Positions 12,096 through 23,731 of a stretch of DNA of 64,000 bases are shown here, in pieces. The stretch spans positions 54,344,653 to 54,408,652 of the forward strand of contig NC_056752.1 of the NCBI RefSeq assembly GCF_018687715.1, given 5' to 3'. This DNA comes from Carya illinoinensis. Taxonomy: Eukaryota; Streptophyta; Magnoliopsida; Fagales; Juglandaceae. The translations under genes were made by a program, and so were the position numbers. Position 1 is the stretch's first letter. Every line of letters begins with the position of its first letter. The notes beneath the pieces were generated by a model that was given only the letters and a program-made list of their open reading frames with translations, searched no databases and was not told the DNA's origin.

Positions 12096-12674
12096 ACTTT
12101 ACTAAAAGAACTCTAATCTTAATCCCTTTTATAATCTTCTATCAACCTCAAATTCTCAGCCCAATCTTCATCTTTGAAACTTCTCAAAAACCCCATTAAA
12201 AAAAAAAGGGAAAAAAAACCTGCAAGGACAGCAAGGGCAGCACAGAGAAGGCACATGCAACAGCATTTGCAAAAGTAAAAAACCTGCAAATACATGGTTA
12301 AATATATAAACAACAGCACATAATTATATTCTGTGCATGCAAAAAATAAACAAGACTGTTAATGCACAATTATATAGCACATAATTATATTGCCATGTGG
12401 TTTAAAGTTCAACTTCAGTATTTCAATTTCTATTGGCTTATTTGAGCATCTAACCAATACGTATACACTAGACATGAATAAAATAGGAGCAAAATTTGTA
12501 CAAAATCTCTTACCTCCATTGAAGATTAACCAAGGATAAACTTTTCAGCATGAATGGGAATGGAGACTCACATCAGCCTCGGTTGAAGATGAAGCTAGAT
12601 GATCGTCTAAAAAAAATTAAAAATTGAGTTAGACAAATAATAAACCGAATTAGATAGATATTAAAAAAAATATT
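12096..12674. other. hAT internal non-coding stretch 3' of the transposase
   Basis: AT-rich sequence downstream of the transposase stop. It probably holds the transcript 3' end. No second gene seen. Confidence 0.5.
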
Positions 12675-14774
12675 TCACGTTTCAAACTTAACTTCAAGGT
12701 CCATCGACTGTATATATTCTTCCAAATCCCGAATGTTAATTGGTTTGGTCCTTAACCAATTTTGGATGCAAATGAGAGCTTCAACAGTTTCTGGAGACAA
12801 GGAACTCCTAAAAGGATCCAATATGCGTCCTCCAGTACTAAATGCGGACTCCGAGACAACAGTGGAAATGGGGGTGGCTAACACATCACGTGCTACCTCA
12901 GCAAGGACAGGATAGTTAACGGCATTAATTCTCCACCAATCTAAGATATCAAAACCGAGCGAGTCGTCTATACACGTCTCAGAAAAATATCTATCTAGCT
13001 CCGATCTAAACTCCGTAACACATCGTTCCTTAAGAAAGTTGGTAAACATGATCTTAAATTTAGTAGGTGCTGGCTCATTACCAATATTTATATTAGTGCT
13101 GCTTGGCCTTCCTTGAGCCACATTAGAACTCCTCCCACTAGCCACACGAAATCCGTTATACTGCTCAATCAAGCGGCCTAAAAGGAGTTTAACCCTGTCC
13201 TCTATCTTATTCGCCAACTCACACCCTCTGCATTTTTGCAACCAGAAATTCATTGCCATCATTTTATATCGTGGATCAAGCACAAAAGCAACATATATCA
13301 TCAAGTTGAACCTATTTGTGCTACCCCAATACTTCTCATACTTGTTTCTCATATTTATGCCCATAGTACTAGTGATAATATCATCACTCAAGCACATATC
13401 ATTTAATGTATCCTCAATTGTGTAAAGTTGTTAAAAATAAACATTAGTTGTCACATACAAAGAAACAGAAATGCTCAATGTAACATCATAAAAAACTTTC
13501 AGCAACTCCACAAAAATCTGTGCATTTTTCCAATCATTGCTAGTGGGGTTCAAGAATTGGTCATCCACAAACGCATATTGTTCAAAGGCTTGTTTGTGTT
13601 TTTCAGCAGTACTCAACATCAAATATGTAGAGTTCCATCTAGTAGGAACATCCAAGCAAATCATCCTCCCACTAATTTTTTCCTTTACCGCACAAGCCTT
13701 GAACTTGGCAAATCTTGAAGGTGAGGATTTCACATACCGGATAGCATCCCTAATCTTTGACACAAAATCAATTACATCCTTCAAGCCGTCCATAACAATC
13801 AGATTCAATATATGGGCAGCACATCGCATGTGAAGAAATTCACCACCTAGTATAGTACGATCATGGTCTTTTATTCTCCTCCTCATATAATCAACAGCAA
13901 CATCATTTGAGGATGCATTATCAACTGTGATGGTTAAAATTTTATCAATACCCCATTCATGCAATCCCGAGTTTAACACTCTCCCAATGGTTTCGCCCCT
14001 ATGGTCATGAATTTGGCAAAACTTAAGTATTTTTTTGTGCAATCTCCAATTGCAATCAATAAAATGTGCGGTAATGCACATGTAGTTCAGATTTTGCACC
14101 GACGTCCAAGTATCGGTGGTAAGACAAATTCTTTGACCATCCAACAATTTTTTTAACTGTATCTTCTCTTCTTTATACAGTTTAATACAATCCCTTTTTA
14201 AAGTGCCTCGAGATGGCAAAGTAAATCGAGGCTCTAAATCCGTTACATATTCAATAAAACCTTCATGCTCCACAAGTCTAAAAGGCAATTCGCATCTAAT
14301 AAAATACTTAGCGGTTGACACCCTAAGTTTTTCTCCATCGTACTTTACTAGGACTTGTGGACTACACACTTTTCCCTCCGCATCCCTCTTAACACTAGAG
14401 GATTGACTTCTTCCAACTCCTTTAACTCTAAGAGGGGAAGTTTCACATGCATTCTGGAGGTGGTGTAACATAGATGAAGTGCCATTTTTGTAGTGGCAAC
14501 TGTATAGCTTAGCGCAATAATTGCACTGAGCTTTTGGGTTATCGTGGTCAATAGGTTGCACTCTAGTATAATGTTCCCATACTACAGATTGGTTGCTAGG
14601 TTTTTTTTTGGATTTCTTGGGTAAAGGTGGGATGGAACGGGTAGGTTCTTGTGTATGTGTGGATGAAGAAGGGGTTGGAAGAGTCCCAAGCTCCTCTACA
14701 TCCAATGGAATAGAAGAGGAATCGCCAACCCCTTGGGTTATACCGACATTACAGCTCACAGAATCTTCTTCCAT
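12675..14774 (-). pseudogene. hAT transposase (Ricesleeper-like), one in-frame stop
   Basis: A single frame of 700 codons starting at 14774, interrupted only by TAA at 13431-13433 (codon 448). An N-terminal BED zinc finger lies at about residues 80-130 (CNYCAKLYSCHYKNGTSSML then HHLQNAC). The RNase H-like core has Asp in LTTDTWTS and ITVDNASSND. A complete hAT C-terminal dimerisation domain is present (LDWWRINAVNYPVLAEVARD, SESAFSTGGR). The length is normal for plant hAT transposases. The frame is open on both sides of the stop, so decay is recent, or the stop is read through or is an error. Confidence 0.9.
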
Positions 14775-16530
14775 CTGTTAAAGTTACAATAACAACAAAA
14801 AAAAAAAACAGGAAATTAATTCATGCAGAAAATTCAGTCCAGGTGTCAAGAGTTTTAATTTTGAGAAACCCTATAATTAATGTACAGAAACCTATTACAT
14901 TATAGCCTGTTTATTAATTGCGGGGAAGCTTCTTTTTTTTTTTTTTTTATCTTCACTGCATGGAAGGCGTGTGCATTTACATATATGTGTGTCAAGGGCT
15001 GAACAAAAAAATATATTAATACCGCACCGTTCCAAATACACAGCAAATAACCGATACCCAAATCAACACAATAGATGAGGAAATACAAGAGAATCTCAAA
15101 TATCTGAGAACAGGACAAGCTACTTGATCGACTCAAGAGAATACAAAATGCATTCTTTATGACAATCTCCTAACCAATCAGCATCCTAATTCCTGAATGT
15201 TTCTCAGATAAAGACCTCTGAATTTTGGAACTTAGTGACCCCAACTTGTGCATAGACATAAACACTAAAACCTTTACTTGCATTCCTGTGCAAAAAACCA
15301 CTTAGGACTATGATGCATGTTCAACACAGACTAACCAACTGTATTAAAACAGGTAAGGAGAGTACAACTTACAAAATCTGGCAGATGAATATCCATTTCA
15401 TAATTCTCAGAGGAAGCTGAAATCTCCTAGAATAACCTCATACACATTGGGTCACCATCTCTTTCTGCAGTCCATTTTAACTAATTTGAATTTATAAAGC
15501 TTGACCCAACACTTGGGTATTTACTAGTTTCCATAAATTTTTATATTACTAAAAAAAATAAAACTCCCTCCAAGGGATTCAGATATTTGCAATTCAAAAG
15601 ATCCTAAATAACTCGAACTGTGAGTCTTTTGTTCCATTACTAAAAGCAGAATGTAATTGTTGACAGTTCTTATCAACCGTATCTTACAATACCAAAACGC
15701 TCAACAAAAAGATTCAATAACCGTGCTCACTAAGTTATGGAATGCTCGACTGAAGAAAGAAGGATGGCACTCTTCTTACTAACAAATCTAATCTAAATTA
15801 ATAAGTTAGCTAGTGGAAACATAGATAAAATGATAAAATGATGTTGTAAATTTATCATTGACTATCCTTTTTTACTAAAAACTATAATAACATCAAAATA
15901 AATACAACCATCACCACCCCCAATCACCATCTCATATCAAAAGGAAACATAGGAAAGCCAAGCCAAACAAAATATCATTGTTGTTCTTGAGATGGCCCCT
16001 TTAAATGAAAGGGGTGCAAAACAAATTTCAACCTCTACATACGTTAGTATAAAGTTCTTTGAATGTATCTGACGAACCCAGAATCAACAATTGTTGCTAT
16101 AACTGCTAAAACCAGCGCAAAGCCAATCGCAAGGAGAAAGATAAGAGTGAGAGAATAAAAGCACAAAGCCAATTACACCGAGTTCCTTCAAAAGTTTGTC
16201 ACACTACAACCTGTGATTATCTTCGTACGGCTAAAATCAAGGCTCTTGAAGACATCACACCCAAAATCAGAAACCCTAAACAAATCACACCCAAATCAGA
16301 AACCCAAAACAAATCTCACCCAAAATTAGAAACCACACCAAAAAATCACATCCACTAAACAAACCACACCATAAACTAAAGAACCGAAATTATCAAAAAC
16401 TAACCGAAATGAAAGAAGATTTTTATCAAAAACTAACCGAAATGAACCGACAGGATGACGGCGACGACGGGATGAGTGGATGACGGCGAGTCGGCGACGA
16501 CAAGATGAGGCTAGGGTTTCGGGAAAATTC
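14775..16530. other. hAT internal non-coding stretch upstream of the transposase
   Basis: The 5' side of the transposase gene, with room for a promoter and leader introns. No protein-like frame. A short repeated motif (AAATCACACCCAAA and variants) lies at 16255-16370. Confidence 0.5.
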
Positions 16531-16532
16531 TT

Positions 16533-16534
16533 TC

Positions 16535-16560
<26 letters not shown>
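16533..16560. repeat. (GA)n microsatellite
   Basis: About 14 GA units inside the hAT element near its right subterminal array. Confidence 0.95.
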
Positions 16561-16566
<6 letters not shown>

Positions 16567-16639
16567 TGGGGGGGGGAATCGGGACGCTGTAGGGTATTAA
16601 CCCGTGCCAAAACGGCGTCGTTTTGGCACTGGGTTTAGG

Positions 16640-16834
16640 TTTTTAAAAAACCCGGGTACCGGATTTAAAACCCGGGTACCGGGTTTTAAATCCGGTACCC
16701 GGACCGGGTTCACCCGGGTTTTAGAAACCGGGTACCGGCCCGGGTGATTTCCGGGCCGGTGCCCGTAACCGGAACCCGGTTATCCGGGTTTCGGACCAGG
16801 CCGGAAAAAAATCCGGCCCGGTTGCCCAGCCCTA
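16640..16834. repeat. hAT right subterminal array and terminus
   Basis: CCGGGTACCGG-type motifs mirror the left array in inverted orientation and end GGTTGCCCAGCCCTA. Confidence 0.82.
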
Positions 16835-16849
16835 ATATATATATTTTTT

Positions 16850-16871
16850 CCGGTCCGGTTGCCCAGCCCTA
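16850..16871. repeat. Extra copy of the hAT right terminus
   Basis: CCGGTCCGGTTGCCCAGCCCTA repeats the element end 37 bp further out and is followed by the same AT repeat. It may be a duplicated end, or a remnant of an earlier insertion into the same site. Confidence 0.75.
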
Positions 16872-16882
16872 ATATATATATA

Positions 16883-16963
16883 TTGGGGTAATTAGCGTCA
16901 AACATTTTTTTTCCTTCTTCCATTTTATTTATTTTTCCCATAAGTTCCCTTCGAATAATGGTT
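16883..16963 (+). repeat. Segment P, second copy, part 2
   Basis: Matches about 2362-2440. It is bounded on the left by the hAT end and on the right by the copia element C2 with its GTAAG duplication. Confidence 0.88.
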
Positions 16964-16968
16964 GTAAG

Positions 16969-17389
16969 TGTTGACTTACTGTTTATTTTTAGTCCTACAT
17001 CGGTGAGATTAAAGAAATATGCATAGGCTATGAGTTATAAATAAGGAGTTTAGCATCTTACTTTAAGTGCACCAGTTGAAAGCTTATCTAATAACTTTTG
17101 ACTTTAATTAAATTTCTCTATTAGCCTTTTGTAAAAAAAGAATATGTGTAAAGTTAAAGTTTTACTAGTGGGATAACTTTGTGGGTGTGTTTGGGGTGAG
17201 GAGAAAAAATTGTGTGATTGTAACAATTTTTCACATAGTGAATTTTCTTCTCTGAGTTTGGTGGTTTTTCTCCTGTTTTGCAGTTTTCACGTAAATTTCT
17301 TATGTTATTATTATTTCTCTATTTTTCTTGTTATTCCTGCAAATGGTAGATCTTAAGGGAGTGAATTTGGAATGTCTAATTTTCTAACA
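16969..17389 (+). repeat. C2 5' LTR
   Basis: 421 bp, TG...CA ends. Clearly similar to 18789-19209 but with many scattered differences, so the insertion is not very recent. Confidence 0.93.
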
Positions 17390-17391
17390 AT

Positions 17392-17402
17392 TGGTATCAG
17401 AG
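17392..17402 (+). other. C2 primer-binding site
   Basis: TGGTATCAGAG, two bases after the 5' LTR, complementary to initiator tRNA-Met. Confidence 0.9.
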
Positions 17403-17581
17403 TCACTAAGTTCTTTTTTGTGGGGTGGAGTTTTGGTGTGGTAGTGTGGATACGTACAGTCTAAGGAGGTTTTGTCTAGGAGATTGAAAATTTTAAGTGT
17501 GTCCATTATGACCCTCCAATCTTTCCTGAGGACTGACTTAATGATGTACTATTCATTTCTATATTAAAATTCATCAAAGTA

Positions 17582-18340
17582 ATGCCAGGAAGTAGGCCTT
17601 CAAATCTTGTCAAATTTGAGGTGGAGAAATTTGATAGGAGAATCAATTTTGGCTTGTGGCAAGTACAAGTCAAGGATGTATTGATTCAATCAAGATTACA
17701 CAAGACATTGAAGGGCAGAACAATATCTGAAGTCAGCACTGGTACTAATGTGACTGGTGAAATGAGCAGATTTAAAATGAGCGATGAAGATTTGGAGGAT
17801 CTGGATTTGAGAACAGTAAATGCGATACGTTTGTGCTTGGCCAAAAATGTTCTTGCAAATATGCATGGAATATCTACGGTAAAGGAATTTTGGGAAAAAC
17901 TTGAAGAGTTGTATCAGACGAAAGGCGTCTCAAATCGTGTGTACCTGAAGGAGCAGTTTCATACATTTCGGATGAGTGAAGGTACAACTATTTTATATCA
18001 TTTAAGCGTTCTTAATGGCATTGTCGCTGAGTTAGAAGCTATTGGAGTTAAAATTGATGATGATGATCAAGCCTTGAGACTCATCTGGTCTCTTCCACCT
18101 TCCTATGAGCACATGAAACCTATTTTGATATATGGGAAGGAGAAAATAATTTTTTCAGAAGTTACCAGTAAAATCTTTTCTGAAGAGAGAAGACCAAGTA
18201 GTGGAAGTAATGTTTCATTTAATAACTTAGTAATAGTAGCAGTTGGATATGAGAAGATGAAGAACTCCATAAAAAGAAAATAGTCTGCCAGGAGTGTGGA
18301 CAATTTGGGCATGTCAAGAAAAATTGTCCAATAGCTGAAG
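17582..18340 (+). pseudogene. Copia gag (Tnt1-like), C2, frameshifted before the zinc knuckle
   Basis: A frame of 233 codons (17582-18283) encodes a UBN2-type gag domain with hallmark stretches (FGLWQVQVKDVLIQ, EFWEKLEELYQ, RVYLKEQFHTFRMSEG). It stops at TAG 18281-18283. One frame over, the CCHC knuckle CQECGQFGHVKKNC is intact, so an indel separates it from gag. After the knuckle only traces of the gag-protease junction remain, then unrelated sequence up to the purine tract. The product would be a particle-forming RNA-binding protein. Confidence 0.85.
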
Positions 18341-18775
18341 CAGGTTCAGCAAGTGGCTCCAAGTCAGTAAATTGAGATACTGGAAATGATGTTAATGTTG
18401 TGTCTCTCTCTATGGAAGATTTTTATATTTAAAAAAAGACATTTACACCCTTATGGCATGCTACTAATTCCCAAGTTACCATGATAGAGGATGTGTTAAT
18501 GTTAACGGATACACAAGTTTGCACACAGGCATTGGTTTGGCATTGATGCAGAGTGTGTGGTGGAAATTCATGTCGATGGCTGATGAACTTTCAGGAAAGC
18601 CAAATGTGAAAGTTACACCATAATTTTTCAGCAATATTGTTTTTCGACATGGGCTGAAATAAAATGCTTGGAATTGGTTTATTCTGAGTGGGTATGCTTT
18701 TATGGTGAAATATGATAGCGGAATCTATGAAGATCTTCATTGAGGTAGAGCTTGGTTGTGGGACTAGTCAAAATC

Positions 18776-18788
18776 ACAAGGTGGAGAT
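18776..18788 (+). other. C2 polypurine tract
   Basis: AAGGTGGAGAT directly before the 3' LTR. Confidence 0.8.
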
Positions 18789-19209
18789 TGTTGACTTATT
18801 ACTTATTTTTAGTCCCACATCGGTGAAATTAAAGAAATATGCATAGGCCATGAGTTATAAATAAGAGGTTTAGCCTCTTAGTTTAAGTGCACCAGTTGAA
18901 AACTTATCTAATAACTTTTGACTTTAGTTAAATTCTTCTATTAGCCTTTTGTAAAAAGGGAAGATGTGTAAAGTTAAAGTTTTACTAGTTGGAAAGCTTT
19001 GTGGGTGTGTTTGGGGTGAAGAGAAAAAATTGTGTGATTATAATAATTTTTTACATAATGAATTTTCTTCTCTGAGTATAATAGTTCTTCTCCCGTTTCG
19101 AAGTTTCCACGTAAATTTTTTGTATTGTTATTATTTCTCTATTTTTTTTATTATTCCTATAAATAGTAGATCCTATAGGGATAAATTTGAAAAGTCTAAA
19201 TTTCCAACA
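18789..19209 (+). repeat. C2 3' LTR
   Basis: 421 bp, starts TGTTGACTTATTAC, ends TTTCCAACA. The open frame within it is not a gene. Confidence 0.93.
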
Positions 19210-19214
19210 GTAAG

Positions 19215-19530
19215 TTCATTAATATTGTAGGAGCGAACTGCCCAATGAGAATTAAAAAACTTTGAACAACGTCTGAAATGAATCCTGAACATTTGCTAGG
19301 AAATTAAGTTCAAATAACTACATTTTTCTTCTTGAACGCGATACAAATTCAATGCTTCTTTAATGATACGTACAACACCTTCAATCCTACGTACCCAAAT
19401 GGTCCAAAAAAATAGTGCATGTTTTCAAAGTCCTGAGTTTTCTTTGAACCTAATTATGATCCGATCTTGTTTTCACGTAACGCTTCGTACGTAGGATTTC
19501 TATTCACGTTAGAAAGACAAATGTGCTAAA
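19215..19530 (+). repeat. Segment P, second copy, part 3
   Basis: Matches about 2446-2740 with small indels, completing the second P copy. The stretch 19531-19671 joins it to the second Q copy and is non-coding. Confidence 0.88.
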
Positions 19531-19671
19531 TTTATTTGGTTGACACTAATAATTCGTTGACTCATGTAGACCTTCAATCCTCGCTATATATCTACCCGGC
19601 CAAATAGTCCAAACATAAGTTTTCAAAGTCAAGAGTTCTCTTTCAATCTTATTAATGCATGAGGTTTGAAA

Positions 19672-19845
19672 TTGCGGTGAGTGCTATAACTCTTATCTTT
19701 AGGATTTTTAGTTGTAAATTAAATCTTAAATAATTATAAGCTGCTATATTATGAAAAATTTATTTATTATTTGGTATATGTCTAAAATACTTTCAAATAT
19801 ATAATATTTGTTTGAAAATGATATAAAAAAATGTTTTTTATGGTA
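19672..19845 (+). repeat. Segment Q, second copy, part 1
   Basis: Collinear with about 1-160. Interrupted by copia element C3 and resumed at 25398. Confidence 0.78.
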
Positions 19846-19850
19846 TAAAT

Positions 19851-20248
19851 TGTTATAAACTATCTTGAATTGTATGATCACATTTAGCTAGCCATCAAAT
19901 ACATAGTACTAGTCGTCAAATGCATAGTGCTAGTGCATAGTGCTAGTCGTCAAATGTATAGTGCATAGTGCTAGCATAGTGAGCTAGTCGTCAAATGCAT
20001 AGTGCACAGTGCTAGCATAGTGAGCTAGCCGTCAAATGCATAGTGCACAGTGCTAGCATATTAAGCTAGCCGTCAAATGCATAGTGCTAGTCGTCAAAAG
20101 CATAATCACATTTGTACTCCTATATATATTGTTGAATCCTTTAAGGAATTCATAAACTTCATAACCTCTCTGAGCTCTATCTCTTTCTCTCTCCTTTTGA
20201 AAATTTTATAACACGTTACGGCTCTCTCTTTTCAATGATTTCATAACA
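19851..20248 (+). repeat. C3 5' LTR with 21-bp tandem array
   Basis: Between 19890 and 20100 it contains about ten variants of a unit (GTCAAATGCATAGTGCTAGT). The 3' LTR has fewer units. Downstream lies CTCCTATATATATTG, a likely LTR TATA box. Confidence 0.93.
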
Positions 20249-20405
20249 CGTTATCAGCACGAAAGTTCTGACGATTTTGAAGCTAGTAGTCCTCTACTTC
20301 AAGTAAGTTTTTCAATATATTTTTGTAGTTTCCAAAATGAATATGAAATATTACATTACTTAATGAAAATTTTATACTTATGTTCCTGATTTATATATGT
20401 AAAAA

Positions 20406-21456
20406 ATGTCAAATCTTACAAAATTGGAATTCGTTGCTCTTGACATTTCTGGAAAAAATTATTTATCTTAGATCCTTGATGCTGAGATCCATCTGGATGC
20501 GATGAACCTGGGAAATACAATTAAAGAAGGAAATCAAGGGTCCCTGCAGGACTGTGCTAACGCAATGATTTTCCTTCGGCACCATCTTCATGAAGAATTA
20601 AAAACTGAGTATCTAACGGTGAAAGATCCACTTATTTTGTAGAATGATTTAAGGGAGAGATATGAACACCAGAAAACTGTAATCCTCCCAAAAACTAGTC
20701 ATGATTGGATGCATCTGAGGTTGCAAGATTTCAAGAGTGTTAGTGAGTATAACTCTACACTCTTTAAAATTAGCTCGCTATTGAAATGATGTGGTGAAAA
20801 AGTCACTGATGATGACTTGTTAGAGAAGACATATACTATTTTTCATACCTCGAATGTGCTCCTGCAGCAGCAGTATCGAGAGCGAAAGTTCAAAAAATAT
20901 TCTGAACTTATATCTTGTCTTCTATTAGTTGAGCAAAATAATGAGTTTTTGTTAAGAAATCATCAGTCACGTCCTACTGGTTTTATACCATTCCCTGAAG
21001 TGAATGATACTAGATTTACATCATTCCCAGAAGCGAATGGTGCATCTTTTCAAAGAAAACGAGGGCGTGGACGTGGTAGGAAAAACTATAGAAGTGGAGG
21101 TCCTAGAAGTGACCACACTAAAAGAGACAATAATAGATATACACCGTACCACCAGAAGTGGTTCAACTCAGAGAAGGGCAAAGGTCCTCAAAACAAATTT
21201 TTAAAGAAAGATGAAGATGGATGCCATAGATGTGGTATGACTGGACATTGGGCTCGTATCTGTCGTACAGATAAGCACTTGGTTGACTTATACCAATCTT
21301 CTATAAAAGAAAAAAACAAAGAAATTTGAAACAAATTTTGCTGAACCATCATATGCTTTAGATTCTATAGATGGAGAAGATATTACAAGCCTTGATGTTT
21401 CTGATTTCTTTAAGGATTCTAGTGGTAGAGTTGATCATGAAAGTGTTCCTTTTTAA
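20406..21456 (+). pseudogene. Copia gag, C3, with stops and a frameshift
   Basis: One frame runs from ATG 20406 to 21329 with stops at 20469, 20640 (both at expected Trp codons) and 20787. A frameshift in an A-run near 21308 moves the C-terminal tail (DITSLDVSDFF, ending 21456) to the next frame. The N-terminus is a UBN2-type gag domain (LEFVALDISGKNYLS, AEIHLDAMNLG), followed by a basic Gly/Arg patch and a CCHC knuckle (CHRCGMTGHWARIC, near 21220-21262). It would form the particle and bind RNA if intact. Confidence 0.88.
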
Positions 21457-22628
21457 TTAATGTATTTCCTTTATCTTATTATAAAATATTTTTATATTCT
21501 GCAATGTTTTGTAATAATGAAAGTTTTATTTATTTTTTTATACTTGTTATAAATTATTGATGATATGATTTATTTGAGAATGGAAATGGAGCATCCCTGA
21601 AGGATCGCCCTAAATCAATAATTTTATTGAGTATCTCATATGAGTGATACTTGTACCAAAAGCTCATTATGATTTATGCACCTGAAGTTGCATAATCGAA
21701 ATTGTGAAAAAAATATATATTTGAATGAACGTCTCGAATGTGCTCCTGAAGTAGCAATATCGAGTATGCTCCTGAAATAGTAATATGAAATGCAAACGTT
21801 CACAATATATTCTAAATTTCTATCAGGTCTTTCAGTGACTGAGCAAAAATAATGAGCTTTTGATAAGAATCATTATTCACGTCTTACTAAATTTACATCA
21901 TTCCCTGAAGTGAATGATAATGAATTTATATCATTCTATTCCTTGAAGTGAAAAGAATGATGCGTTTCATTCAAAGAAACTAAGAGATTGGACGCGATAA
22001 TGAATATCTTTTCGGGCCAGAAGCTCGTATTGGAAAAGCCGTAAGCTTTCTCTTTGAGATGATATTATACAAATTATTGAATCAAATATTATGATGCATC
22101 AAAAGGTGATATGATTCAAAATATTTGTATTTTTTCATGGTTATCTTGATCATCCAAAATCAATTACGATAAGTCGAATGATTTTCATATGGACTTCCAT
22201 AAAAGAACCAGAAGATTCTTTTACTATAAAGTCTTACCACCAGAAGTGGAAAGAAAAATTTGCTTGAAGCAAATAAGATGAAATTATTCGACGTTATCTT
22301 GATTATCATATGTGAACCAAAAGTTCAGATGATAATTAAATTTTGGATACAATAAGATAAAAATGTCTCATATTCTAGCTGCTAAAATTCCAGCGAGGAT
22401 TGAAGTCCCTGTAGGACAATTAAGAAATTCAGCAGTCTAAAGACATGTATAAAGGCATGTGAGACTTATCGATACAAAAGATAGAGTATCTCAAAAGAGA
22501 AAGGCACAAATAATTTGGTGCTCCTGAAGAGGCCATACCCACAAAACAAGCAATAAAGTCTATCCAAATTCTCTGTATAAAATTCTCCTATATAAACTCT
22601 TGAATAGTGCCTCCTGAAGAGGTTTTTC
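21457..22628 (+). other. C3 internal stretch with unreadable pol remnants
   Basis: Occupies the place of protease-integrase. Repeated phrases (around TCGAATGTGCTCCTGAAGTAGC) echo gag sequence near 20850. No continuous integrase motif survives. Confidence 0.5.
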
Positions 22629-23510
22629 ATGAAAATGTCTTCCCTTGAAGAGGGACAGGTACCTGAAAATAACGAGATCTCGTTACATTTCATAAATAAT
22701 GGAGAAATTATGTATAGAAATAAAATCGTTGCCGATAACGTATTTCCATATGAAATGGCAATTGACATTACCAGAAGTAATGATGAAAGTGAATCAAGAA
22801 TCGTCGAAGAATACGACGTAAAATATTGGCCAAATTTGAAAGAAAAAATCCATGCAGAATTGATTCACTAGTAAAATATGATGCATCGGGACTTATAGTC
22901 CAAATACCTAAAGAGGTGATGCTTGTTAAATGTCAGTGGATATTTATGGAAAAGAAATAAAAATGTGATATATAAATCACGAGTCAGTTTCTCAATTCCT
23001 GCAGAATTGATATCACTAAGTAAAATGTGATAAATATGAACTTGAAGTCCAAACACCTAAAGATGTGATTTTTGTTAAATATCAGTGGATATTTATATAC
23101 ATGATATAAAAAGCCTGAAACTTTTAATATGAAAATGTGATATAGAAATCACAAGTTAGTTTCTCGAAGAAACAATATTGATATGATTTTAAAGTGGTTG
23201 AAATCATATTGAGATTTTTATTAGCTTGAAAGTTACCAAGAGTTTGGATATGCATGATTAACAGCATATTTATATGGATTATTGGATCATGATATATATA
23301 TGAAAATCCCTGAATGATAGAAAATGTCTGAAACTTCTAATATGAATACATTTGGAAATATGTATTCTATCAAGTTTCAAAGATCCTTATATGATCTAAA
23401 GCAATCCAAACGCAAATGGAAACAAGCTATTATTGCAGTTTATATATATGATTTAAATGTCATTGAGGCTCCAGAAGAGCTCATGAAAACTGCACATATT
23501 TGAAATATAA
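22629..23510 (+). pseudogene. Copia pol remnant, C3: integrase tail and RT fragments
   Basis: 22629-22871 is an open frame whose N-terminal part matches the conserved region between integrase and RT (QVPENNEIS, NKIVADNVFPYEMAIDI). Beyond it, RT fragments appear in several frames (KYDASGLIVQIPKEVM, LNVIEAPEELMKTA near 23455), riddled with stops. No YVDD active-site motif was found. Not functional. Confidence 0.75.
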
Positions 23511-23731
23511 ATCTAAAACCCTTGCGGCTTCAAGGGGAAGATGGATGATGTTATTAGTCATGAAATACCATCTTTTAATGCAATTAGTATTTCAGATTCA
23601 TATTATAGGTTTGATAAGAAGTGTGCATTATTAAAGAAGAAATAAAAGGGAACACACAGAACATCTACCAAAAGATAGAAACACAAATATGAATATTTGT
23701 GAAATATTATTTTATTATCTTGAAGCAAGAA

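Larger units (their letters stand above)
11281..16834 (-). mobile_element. hAT transposon with a nearly intact transposase gene
   Basis: About 5.55 kb. The left end GGGCTGGGCAACCGGGTA matches the complement of the right end (CCGGTTGCCCAGCCCTA), a typical hAT terminal repeat. Both sides carry ATATATAT as an 8-bp target duplication, and the first P copy shows the unoccupied AT site. The subterminal regions are GC-rich arrays of CCGGGT/ACCCGG. A second copy of the right terminus lies 37 bp further out (to 16871), so the outer boundary is ambiguous. Confidence 0.88.
16969..19209 (+). mobile_element. Short non-autonomous Ty1-copia element (C2)
   Basis: 2241 bp. Two LTRs of exactly 421 bp each (16969-17389, 18789-19209) begin TGTTGAC and end AACA. 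A perfect 5-bp target duplication GTAAG flanks it (16964-16968, 19210-19214), and the first P copy has a single GTAAG at 2441-2445. The internal region is only 1399 bp: primer-binding site, gag, a detached zinc knuckle and a purine tract. Integrase, reverse transcriptase and RNase H are absent. Confidence 0.95.

Noticed and set aside
19890..20100. CRISPR-like regular repeats in the C3 LTR
   Set aside because: Units are contiguous without unique spacers, lie in an LTR, and the genome is plant nuclear.
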